From assembly GCA_030539815.1 (NCBI GenBank), contig JAUNXM010000038.1, forward strand, positions 1 to 15,470: 15,470 nucleotides of DNA, written 5' to 3'. Position 1 is the first letter of the stretch, and each line of letters starts with the position of its first letter. Positions 7,558-15,470 of the stretch are shown one piece after another. Made by a program: the position numbers and the translations under genes. This DNA comes from Methanobacterium sp. Its GTDB lineage: Archaea; Methanobacteriota; Methanobacteria; Methanobacteriales; Methanobacteriaceae. The notes under the pieces were generated by a model. That model was not told the DNA's origin. It saw only the letters and a list, made by a program, of their open reading frames with translations, and did no database searches.

Positions 7558-9231
7558 TTATTTTACGAAATCCATAGGTAATCCCTGTTTCAGACATTTT
7601 TCCAGCATATTTCTTAGCTTTTTCTGGTGGGGTGGCCAGGCCATGTAAAGTGTTCCTTTTAATTTTAAGAGTGCAGATGGTTCTGGTGGTTCCATGAGTT
7701 TTCTCATTTTAGGTGTATCCGGCAACCCTGCCAGGTGGAATATGTTGCCATGAGCATCAGCATAATAAACTGACTCAGCAAATCCCTTTCCCAGTAATCG
7801 ACCTTCTGGGTTTCTAATGTATACACCCCCTTCACTGTACTGTGCTCCGCTAGCATTGTAACCTGTCTGCCCGCCATGGACAATGGGCGTCATGGTGAAG
7901 TGACGGATATCTCTCGGTACCATGTCTTGAAACTTGAACTCCCAGTGGTCCGGGTACCATGTGTTGGTAATGAAGTAGTTCTCTGGATTGGATGATTTAA
8001 CACTCCTAACCCATTTATCAATCTCCAAACTTCCCCGCATATCTACTACATTGTGTTCGGCATCGATGTACTGTCCCTTAACTGCCACCTTCATGGTACT
8101 TGGTGGTTTTTCTCCAGTCTGCCAGTAGAATGTCAGGTTTTCATCGGTGTGTGGTGCGTACATGGTCATTTCCCGGTCTCCTTCAAACTGGGCCATGAAC
8201 CAATCCCATCCTCTGGAATGGGAAGTTTTTGTAAGAACATTGGCTGCTCGGGCAACTTTACACCGGCTGTTGCCCAGTGGTTCCAGGGCATTACCCCACT
8301 GATGGTCGAACCAGAACTGGCCCTGGGTTAGAGTTATTTCCTCACCATCTAATTTGATGATACTTCCCGGTTCCATTCGAAGGTTGGTGGCTGAATAATA
8401 AAGTGTGCCCACCCCACAGCAGCAAGGGAGGCATCCCTGGTTTCCCTGGAGAAGGAAATCCTTTTCAGATGAGAATCCCAGATCAACTTCCATCTCCACG
8501 TCCTCTTCACCACCCTGATTCACTCCCCAGGCCTGAACACGGAGAGGAAATAGTTCATCTTCATTTTCAGAGATAATCCGGTTGTTTCCAGCCTGGTATT
8601 GAAATGGTTGGTTGGAAAAATTAAGTAGCCCAGTGGTACCTGCAATTGCAAATGGACGTGCCTGGAGGTGTTTTTCACCAGCTCGGGCTATGGCTAGTTG
8701 CATCTCGAATATTTGATTATCCCAATCAGATAATCCAAAACCGTGGGCCATCTCTGGAGGTAGTAAAGAATAACGGTAGAAAGACACCAGGATTCCATAT
8801 TCACGTCGACGGGTGTCACGACAGTTGCCAACAAAGAAGTGCCAGCCTACCTGGTACCCCAGTTGCGGAGCGAAATCCCGGGGAAATTCAAGGTTAGATT
8901 CATCAGGAACATCCTGGTATCCCCGGCTGCTGTCCAATCCCAAAAGATGATTCAGTGCATAGGCTTGTATTGAGGTTAGTGAATTACAATGATCCAATAG
9001 TTTTTCGTACCGTTTCCGGTAACTAGGGGTGAATGAGTCCGGATTATCCAGAAGATCCTGAATACGGTAGTGCATTCTTTCACCAAATGATTCTGGGCTG
9101 TTCTTTTTACTCAATATTCTTTTTTTAACACCTTTGGGAATCTTTTTGGCATTGAATTCCCTCATCCACAATGACAATGCTATGTTTTGCTTTTCGAGTT
9201 CATTTAAATCATTTAGTGCATTTTTCGGCAT
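7558..9231 (-). CDS. Lipocalin-like protein of the CrtC/AttH family
   Basis: This 557-residue protein begins with about 110 charged, helical residues and has no signal peptide or membrane anchor. Two lipocalin-like beta-barrel regions follow. Family landmarks are F-P-R-D-F-A-P with G-W-H-F-F-V-G-N near 117-136, Y-Y-S-A-T-N-L at 278-284, [10 protein letters not shown] at 304-313, and R-G-W-D-W-F-M-A-Q at 340-348. CrtC members hydrate carotenoids and others are called AttH-like; substrates are mostly unknown. Two oddities stand out: the N-terminal extension, and a cysteine cluster C-L-P-C-C-C at 267-272 just before Y-Y-S, where relatives as I recall them have a Gly/Ser-rich loop. GGGGAGA lies about 10 bases before the ATG. 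Its role in a methanogen is unclear; transfer from bacteria is possible. Confidence 0.8.
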   Translation of the reverse strand: MPKNALNDLNELEKQNIALSLWMREFNAKKIPKGVKKRILSKKNSPESFGERMHYRIQDLLDNPDSFTPSYRKRYEKLLDHCNSLTSIQAYALNHLLGLDSSRGYQDVPDESNLEFPRDFAPQLGYQVGWHFFVGNCRDTRRREYGILVSFYRYSLLPPEMAHGFGLSDWDNQIFEMQLAIARAGEKHLQARPFAIAGTTGLLNFSNQPFQYQAGNNRIISENEDELFPLRVQAWGVNQGGEEDVEMEVDLGFSSEKDFLLQGNQGCLPCCCGVGTLYYSATNLRMEPGSIIKLDGEEITLTQGQFWFDHQWGNALEPLGNSRCKVARAANVLTKTSHSRGWDWFMAQFEGDREMTMYAPHTDENLTFYWQTGEKPPSTMKVAVKGQYIDAEHNVVDMRGSLEIDKWVRSVKSSNPENYFITNTWYPDHWEFKFQDMVPRDIRHFTMTPIVHGGQTGYNASGAQYSEGGVYIRNPEGRLLGKGFAESVYYADAHGNIFHLAGLPDTPKMRKLMEPPEPSALLKLKGTLYMAWPPHQKKLRNMLEKCLKQGLPMDFVK

Positions 9232-9390
9232 TGAAAAGGTCTCCCCTGATTAATAGATAATCAAATGATTCTCCACACATATAGAATATATGCAGTTAAA
9301 GGATAATAACTTAAAGTATGGTAATAACCCAGAAACATAAATTAATCAAGGATTAAGTGAGACATTAATGTCCAGGATAGACTGCAGGAT

Positions 9391-10008
9391 GTGATTGTAG
9401 TGGGAATCCTTCAAGAAAGGTTAAGTGTATTTCAAGAGGAGACTGAAACCGCTTATCAGGAAATTATGAATATTCTAGAGGATAAATATTGTTGGAAGTG
9501 TCCTATGCGTAGTACCAGCAATAATTCACACTGTAGAGATATTCACGCTGGACGAATTCTGCAGGAAGCAATGGAACAAGGTATTTGTAATCAACATCAA
9601 GATAAACTGTCCTCAATAGAGTTTAATGCGTTAATTACCCGGATTCAAAAAAAGAAGATTAAAAAACAGGGAGGGTCACAAAGGGAGAAAACAATAATTA
9701 TAAGGGCCGAAGGTGTACAGAACCCCCACTTTAACCCCCATGATTGGATAATGATTAAAATAAACCCTATAAGACTTTTAAAGGGTGAAATAATACTGAT
9801 TCCAGATGGATCTGTTACTACCCCCTTATTTGGTGCCTTCGCATTAATTTCTGGATTTCCATTCCAGATCGCCATTGTCAATAGGATTTTTCATGAGGGT
9901 AATTTCTGGTATGTGGATGTGGGAGAGCAAGATATATGGCCCCTGGAATCTGTTTTAGGTGTGTTTGTTAAAGTTTTAAAAGAGGGCGATCCCATTTGCG
10001 GTGATTAA
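9391..10008 (+). CDS. Unrecognised protein: Cys motif plus S24/S26-like half
   Basis: I do not recognise this 205-residue family with certainty. Residues 1-70 are helical with cysteines at 34, 37, 48 and 66 (C-x2-C-x10-C-x17-C), which could bind zinc or an iron-sulfur cluster. A basic linker (86-100) follows. Residues 101-198 resemble the beta fold of LexA/signal-peptidase proteins: E-G-V-Q-N-P-H-F-N-P-H-D-W-I-M-I mimics the G-S-M-x-P block, L-L-K-G-E-I-I-L-I the next strand, and I-V-N-R-I-F the later R-V-I strand. The catalytic serine position appears to be Val and no clear Lys partner is seen, so it would be inactive as a peptidase. The GTG start is the first in frame after a stop at 9358 and its ribosome site is weak. 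ATG 9368 is out of frame. The GAF gene follows after 42 bases. Confidence 0.6.
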   Translation: MIVVGILQERLSVFQEETETAYQEIMNILEDKYCWKCPMRSTSNNSHCRDIHAGRILQEAMEQGICNQHQDKLSSIEFNALITRIQKKKIKKQGGSQREKTIIIRAEGVQNPHFNPHDWIMIKINPIRLLKGEIILIPDGSVTTPLFGAFALISGFPFQIAIVNRIFHEGNFWYVDVGEQDIWPLESVLGVFVKVLKEGDPICGD

Positions 10009-10050
10009 ATATTTAATAATATTCCCACTAATCGTACACAAGCATCAGTT

Positions 10051-10635
10051 ATGGGAAATAGAATATTGATTGGAAATGATAATAGACCGAGGATGATTGA
10101 TATGGGAAGTGAAGAGGAACTAAATATTTTCCGAGGTAAAATTCTGGGCATGCTACCAGACTCTACTCTTAAAGAAGTTTCTGATGTTGTTTTAACCAAT
10201 ACAAAGAGTTTTCTCAAAAGTGAAAGCTGTTATGTGGCATTTATAGACCCTGAAAACGGAGATAGCGTAGGTATATCATTTTCCCATCTCACCAAGGAGT
10301 GCGAGATGTATGAAGAGATGGGTGAAGCCCGATTTAAGGTTTTAAAAGATGGCAGTTACGGTGGACTCTTGGGTTACTCCCTGGATACTGGTGAATCATT
10401 ATATGTACATGACATCACTAATCATCCAGCTGCCCATGGTCTCCCACCAGGTCATGAGCCAGTAAGTCAGTTTTTATCAGTTCCTGTTAAATTTGAAGGG
10501 GAAGTAATTGGTCAGATAGTGGCTGGAAATCCAGAGGAAGACTATGATGACCGTGACTTGAAAATATGTGAAGAAATAGCGGAAATTTATGGTATGGTCT
10601 TAAATGAACTGCTTAATAAATCAAAAATCGTTTGA
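10051..10635 (+). CDS. Stand-alone GAF domain protein
   Basis: This 194-residue cytosolic protein consists of essentially one GAF domain (about 30-190). The [11 protein letters not shown] segment at 125-135, the [14 protein letters not shown] strand pair, and Y-D-D-R-D-L-K at the last helix are the form usually seen in GAF modules of sensor kinases. It has no kinase, GGDEF or DNA-binding region, so it must act on a partner or as a ligand sensor. The first ATG is at 10051 without a ribosome site. ATG 10102, preceded by GAGGATGAT with four-base spacing, would give 177 residues and keep the whole domain; I cannot decide between them. A TATA-like AAATATTTAATAA at 10007-10019 may give it its own promoter, although it lies only 42 bases after the Cys-motif gene. 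Confidence 0.82.
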   Translation: MGNRILIGNDNRPRMIDMGSEEELNIFRGKILGMLPDSTLKEVSDVVLTNTKSFLKSESCYVAFIDPENGDSVGISFSHLTKECEMYEEMGEARFKVLKDGSYGGLLGYSLDTGESLYVHDITNHPAAHGLPPGHEPVSQFLSVPVKFEGEVIGQIVAGNPEEDYDDRDLKICEEIAEIYGMVLNELLNKSKIV

Positions 10636-10650
10636 ATTCCATGGAAATTT

Positions 10651-10658
10651 AAAAAAAA
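10651..10658 (-). terminator. T-run between convergent genes
   Basis: Eight A on the plus strand give a T8 tract on the minus strand about 40 bases after the cyclophilin stop, a likely archaeal terminator for that gene. The spacer between the convergent GAF and cyclophilin genes is AT-rich throughout. Confidence 0.4.
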
Positions 10659-10699
10659 TAAATTTTAATTTTGGCTAAAAATACAAAAAATTTGGGGGA

Positions 10700-11125
<426 letters not shown>

Positions 11126-11271
11126 AAGATTCACCTTTAGAAAGTTTCACTATTCCCGGTTAATAAATGTTTAATAAAATATAACTAAAATATTTCTCCC
11201 AGGATAAACTGATGGGGACCAAATAGGATAAACATGACAACGGAGTAAGAGATTTGAATGGTTTTAATAAT

Positions 11272-11610
11272 TTATTGAGGATCCAAAACTCCCTTATTAC
11301 CCACTAACATAAATGAAATCAGCAGTCCCAGGATTCCGGCCACAATCCATGCTATGCCTGCCAAAAACTCCCCAAAATATAACATATAAACGCCTATTCC
11401 CAGTAAGATAATGGCACATAATAATATAATCATTTTTCTGACTTTAACTGCCTTTATAGGGCGTCCCAGTTGGGAAGAAATGGAAAGGAAGATCACTCCT
11501 AATATGAACCAGATTACACCCTGTGATGTTTGCCCTGTGTAAACCGTGTACCCCCCAATAATTAAGAGAATAACCGATCCAATGTATAATATGATTTTTT
11601 GACTGTCCAT
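11272..11610 (-). CDS. Four-helix membrane protein with an internal repeat
   Basis: This 112-residue hydrophobic protein has four predicted helices and no family I recognise. Residues 7-49 and 61-104 align as a duplication: each begins I-I-L, continues with an Ile/Leu-rich helix, then G-x-Y-x-x-Y-x-G, a short loop, a second helix with I-x-x-G-I/V, and an L-x-I-S stretch. A basic linker (P-I-K-A-V-K-V-R-K) joins the halves. It probably arose by duplication of a two-helix unit. GGGGAAGG about 10 bases before the ATG serves as the ribosome site. It stands alone between the cyclophilin and argD, the latter divergent. Confidence 0.72.
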   Translation of the reverse strand: MDSQKIILYIGSVILLIIGGYTVYTGQTSQGVIWFILGVIFLSISSQLGRPIKAVKVRKMIILLCAIILLGIGVYMLYFGEFLAGIAWIVAGILGLLISFMLVGNKGVLDPQ

Positions 11611-11735
11611 AGTAGTTTTCCTTCCCCTATATTCATTATAATAGTAAGCGCTCCAAGATAGTAATAAATTCCTGAGGATTTACCAAGATTCTTTGCCAAT
11701 TATATAACCAATGGGTGTGTTTTTAACCATATTTA

Positions 11736-11756
11736 ATCATTTCCCTGAGAAATGAT
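11736..11756. promoter_or_regulatory. Perfect dyad in the argD upstream region
   Basis: ATCATTTC (11736-11743) and GAAATGAT (11749-11756) form a perfect 8-bp inverted repeat around a 5-base centre. It lies midway between the divergent membrane-protein gene and argD, about 120 bases from each start. Its size and symmetry suit a dimeric regulator; which one is unknown. Confidence 0.35.
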
Positions 11757-11874
11757 GGATAAGGCTTATAATGTCTCTAACCATAATTACATTATACTGG
11801 GCTTAAAATAATAACAAGCTTGAATTATTAGGAGAAATTGACAATGATTATATTAAATTTACTTTGGTGATAAT

Positions 11875-13053
11875 ATGAACACAGAGGAGATAATGGCTCA
11901 AGACAAGGAATATGTAATGCAAACCTATGGTCGCCAGCCTCTGGCCCTTAAAAAGGGTAAGGGGGCTGTAGTGTGGGATGTGGAAGGTCGTCCATACATT
12001 GATTGTGTAGCTGGAATAGCAGTGAATAACGTTGGCCACGCCCATCCAAGGGTGGCAGAGGCCATCAGCAAACAGGCCCAAAAGTTAATCCACACATCCA
12101 ACCTTTACTATACTGAGGAGCAGGTGCGCTTTGCAAAACTCCTAGTTGAAATTTCATCCCACCAGAAGGCATTCTTCTGTAACAGCGGTGCAGAAGCCAA
12201 TGAGGGAGCCATTAAGCTGGCCCGTAAGTACACCGGTAAGGGGGAGATCATTGCCATGGAAAATAGTTTCCACGGGCGAACCATCACCACTATAACCGCC
12301 ACTGGACAACATAAGTACAAGAAAAACTTCGGACCCCTGACTCCGGGCTTTAAACACGTTCCTTACAGTGACTTGGAAGCAGTAAATGAAGCCATAACTG
12401 ATGAAACCGCTGCCGTGCTGGTGGAGCCAGTTCAGGGTGAAGGTGGCATAATAATACCTCCTGAAGGATATTTAATTGAATTAAAGAAATTATGTCATGA
12501 AAATGATATTCTACTGATATTTGATGAGGTTCAAACTGGTTTTGGACGTACCGGAGAGATGTTCGCCTCACAGACCTTTAAAGTAACCCCTGATATCACC
12601 ACTTTAGCCAAGGCCATTGCTGGTGGATTCCCTATGGGTGCAATTATGGCTAGTGAAGAAGTGGGAAACGCCTTCCATCCCGGTGACCATGCGGCCACTT
12701 TTGGAGGTGGACCATTAGCTTGTGCCGCTGGTTTGGCATCGGTGGAGGCCATTCGAGAGGAGAATCTCCTAGCCCGGTCACGGGAAAATGGGGAATACTT
12801 CAAAAATCAGTTGAAGGAATTATTCATGGAACACGGGTTGGTAGAAGATGTTCGGGGTGTAGGAATGATGTTGGGAATGGAAATGAACATGACTTGTGCC
12901 AATATGGTTGACGATATGCGCCAGCAGGGAGTTTTGGTCAACTGCACCGCAGAAAAAGTACTCAGATTCGTCCCACCACTTGTTATCAGCCAGGACCAGA
13001 TTAATGATGTTACTGACTGTCTAGATGAAGTACTTAGGAGATTATCAGACTGA
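11875..13053 (+). CDS. argD: Acetylornithine aminotransferase
   Basis: This 392-residue class III PLP aminotransferase converts N-acetylglutamate semialdehyde to N-acetylornithine with glutamate as donor, in arginine synthesis. The family residues are present: [10 protein letters not shown] near 98-107 binding the PLP phosphate, S-F-H-G-R-T, D217 in [13 protein letters not shown] contacting the pyridine nitrogen, and the Schiff-base lysine K246 in [13 protein letters not shown]. The length is normal. GGTGAT three bases before the ATG fixes the start. The neighbouring lysine genes leave open an additional role on succinyl-DAP, as in E. coli ArgD, but archaea of this group usually use DapL, so arginine synthesis is the safer call. 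Confidence 0.95.
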   Translation: MNTEEIMAQDKEYVMQTYGRQPLALKKGKGAVVWDVEGRPYIDCVAGIAVNNVGHAHPRVAEAISKQAQKLIHTSNLYYTEEQVRFAKLLVEISSHQKAFFCNSGAEANEGAIKLARKYTGKGEIIAMENSFHGRTITTITATGQHKYKKNFGPLTPGFKHVPYSDLEAVNEAITDETAAVLVEPVQGEGGIIIPPEGYLIELKKLCHENDILLIFDEVQTGFGRTGEMFASQTFKVTPDITTLAKAIAGGFPMGAIMASEEVGNAFHPGDHAATFGGGPLACAAGLASVEAIREENLLARSRENGEYFKNQLKELFMEHGLVEDVRGVGMMLGMEMNMTCANMVDDMRQQGVLVNCTAEKVLRFVPPLVISQDQINDVTDCLDEVLRRLSD

Positions 13054-13104
13054 ATAATCTCCTTTAATTTATCACAAATCCCCTATTTTTTATTAAATTA
13101 AAGG
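13036..13104 (+). terminator. Two overlapping inverted repeats at the argD end
   Basis: AGGAGATTAT (13036-13045) pairs perfectly with ATAATCTCCT (13054-13063), placing the argD stop codon in or beside an 8-base loop. CCTTTAATTTA (13061-13071) pairs with TAAATTAAAGG (13094-13104). The two share bases 13061-13063, so both full stems cannot form at once. The second is followed by a T-rich stretch. A role in termination or transcript stability is plausible. Confidence 0.45.
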
Positions 13105-13138
13105 TCTATTTTTAAGAAATGGATAAAATACCGGAATA

Positions 13139-13190
13139 ATTATAAAGATATAAAGAAATATATTTGATGTTTACTTCCTTTCGGAGGATC
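13139..13190 (+). promoter_or_regulatory. lysA promoter and ribosome site
   Basis: TTATAAAGATATAAAG at 13139-13154 offers a TATA box about 45-55 bases before ATG 13195, predicting a leader of about 25-30 bases. GGAGG at 13183-13187, seven bases before the ATG, is a near-perfect Shine-Dalgarno site. lysA-dapF is thus probably its own transcription unit apart from argD. Confidence 0.5.
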
Positions 13191-13194
13191 ACTT

Positions 13195-14477
<1,283 letters not shown>

Positions 14478-14481
<4 letters not shown>

Positions 14482-15350
14482 GCGATAGAATAATTTTACT
14501 CTTCCATAAAATGCATGGGCTGGGAAACGATTACGCGGTAATTGATGAATCCACAGAAGAACTGATTCCTGAAGATAAGAAGGGTGAAATTTCAGCTGAA
14601 CTTTGCACCAGAGGATTCTCCGTAGGTGCGGATGGAGTAATATTCGTGGCCCCATCCATAGAAGCTGATATCCGTTTCCGAATATTCAACAGTGATGGAA
14701 GTGAAGCACAGATGTGTGGAAATGGAATTCGCTGTTTTGCCAAATACGTTTATGAGAATGATGTTCTCAAAGAAAAACAGATGAGTGTGGAAACTCTTGG
14801 TGGAATAAAAGAATTAACCCTCCAGGTTGAAAGTGGTAACGTGAGATCCATTAGGGTTGACATGGGGACTGCCACCTTCAAAACCAGTGAAGTACCTATG
14901 GCCAGTGATGAAGAGGAATTCATTGATCAGGAATTAGTGGTTGATAGTGAACCATTGAAACTAACTGCCCTTAGTGTGGGTAATCCTCATGCTATTATCT
15001 TCACTGATAAATTGGAAGAAGTGGCCCTGGATCATCTGGGCCCCATAATCGAGACCCACGAAGCATTTCCAGAAAGGATTAACGTGCATTTCGTTGGGGT
15101 GGTAAGTCCGCAAGAAGTTGAAATGCTCACCTGGGAAAGAGGTGCTGGTTTCACCATGGCCTGTGGTACTGGGGCCACCAGTACAGTTATTGCCGGGTAC
15201 AAGTTAGGTCTGCTGGAAAAGGATGTACTGGTTCATCTACCTGGGGGAGACCTAATGATTACCGTGTATGAAAAAGACGGGAAACTTGGCGGATTTATGG
15301 AAGGAGACGCAGTTTCGGTCTTTGAAGGAATAATGGAGCTGGACATATAA
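14478..15350 (+). CDS. dapF: Diaminopimelate epimerase
   Basis: This 290-residue PLP-independent epimerase interconverts LL- and meso-diaminopimelate. Both catalytic cysteines are present in their usual settings: C80 in M-C-G-N-G-I-R-C and C229 in A-C-G-T-G-A. The N-terminal H-G-L-G-N-D-Y and the G-N-P-H-A motifs also match the family. The two-lobed, duplicated fold and the length are normal. The ATG overlaps the lysA stop by four bases, with GAGG about eight bases before it. Methanobacteriales use lysine in pseudomurein cross-links and not meso-DAP, so the product is expected to flow to LysA. Confidence 0.96.
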
Positions 15351-15367
15351 TTTACAGCTCTATAACA

Positions 15368-15410
15368 TTTCTTTATTATTTTCTTTATTTTGAATTTATT
15401 TGATATTAAA
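15368..15410 (+). terminator. T-rich run after dapF
   Basis: Several T-runs (TTTCTTTATTATTTTC and TTTATTTTG) begin about 18 bases after the dapF stop. This is the usual form of an archaeal terminator and would end the lysA-dapF transcript. No hairpin precedes it. The remaining 60 bases to the window end are AT-rich with nothing else recognisable. Confidence 0.45.
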
Positions 15411-15470
15411 TTTTAAAGTATAATCTGTCTAATTATTTCTTAAAATTCATAAAAAGTAAATTTAAAGTAA

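Noticed and set aside
9368..9394. ATG 9368 as the start of the Cys-motif gene
   Set aside because: Its frame stops after eight codons. GTG 9391 is the first usable start in the correct frame, though a small indel here cannot be excluded.
12531..12803. Minus-strand frame opposite argD
   Set aside because: It is a shadow of the argD coding frame, as are the other antisense frames over the malic enzyme, lipocalin-like and dapF genes.

Overview
The window looks like chromosomal DNA of a methanogenic archaeon of the Methanobacteriales, most likely Methanobacterium or a close relative. The support is AT-rich spacers with TATA-like boxes about 25-30 bases before predicted transcript starts, Shine-Dalgarno sites of the GGTGAT/GGAGG type, and the gene content: archaeal-style lysA-dapF, argD, a DUF1538/PII cluster, and an OGG1-type glycosylase. 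No IS element, tRNA, rRNA or CRISPR array was seen. The taxonomic call is inference; no marker gene is present.

Layout. 1-656 is an AT-rich spacer with two copies of a 31-nt element, a tandem 15-mer and a terminator-like hairpin on the minus strand. A single-domain rhodanese (minus) follows, then a long-type malic enzyme (plus) whose N-terminus extends upstream of the first in-frame start codon. Next are the remains of a proteasome-like Ntn-hydrolase gene (plus) and a frameshifted DUF998 membrane protein (minus). A tight minus-strand operon of two DUF1538 membrane proteins and a PII-like protein spans 4360-6113. An OGG1-like DNA glycosylase (plus) is transcribed divergently from it. Then come a 59-residue membrane peptide and a CrtC/AttH-type lipocalin-like protein (both minus), a plus-strand pair made of an unrecognised Cys-motif protein and a GAF protein, a cyclophilin and a small four-helix membrane protein (both minus), and finally the amino-acid genes argD, lysA and dapF (plus).

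How the genes work together. dapF and lysA overlap by four bases and carry out the last two steps of lysine synthesis by the diaminopimelate route. argD upstream makes N-acetylornithine for arginine and has its own promoter region. The DUF1538-DUF1538-PII operon reads as a membrane carrier of unknown substrate controlled by a dedicated nucleotide-sensing PII-like protein; it is the best candidate here for an undescribed system. The Cys-motif protein with a signal-peptidase-like C-terminal half that seems to lack the catalytic residues is the most interesting single unknown.

Caution. Three genes between 1.2 and 4.3 kb show frame problems: the malic enzyme start, the Ntn-hydrolase remnant and DUF998. 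Either this segment is decaying or the assembly carries small indels there.
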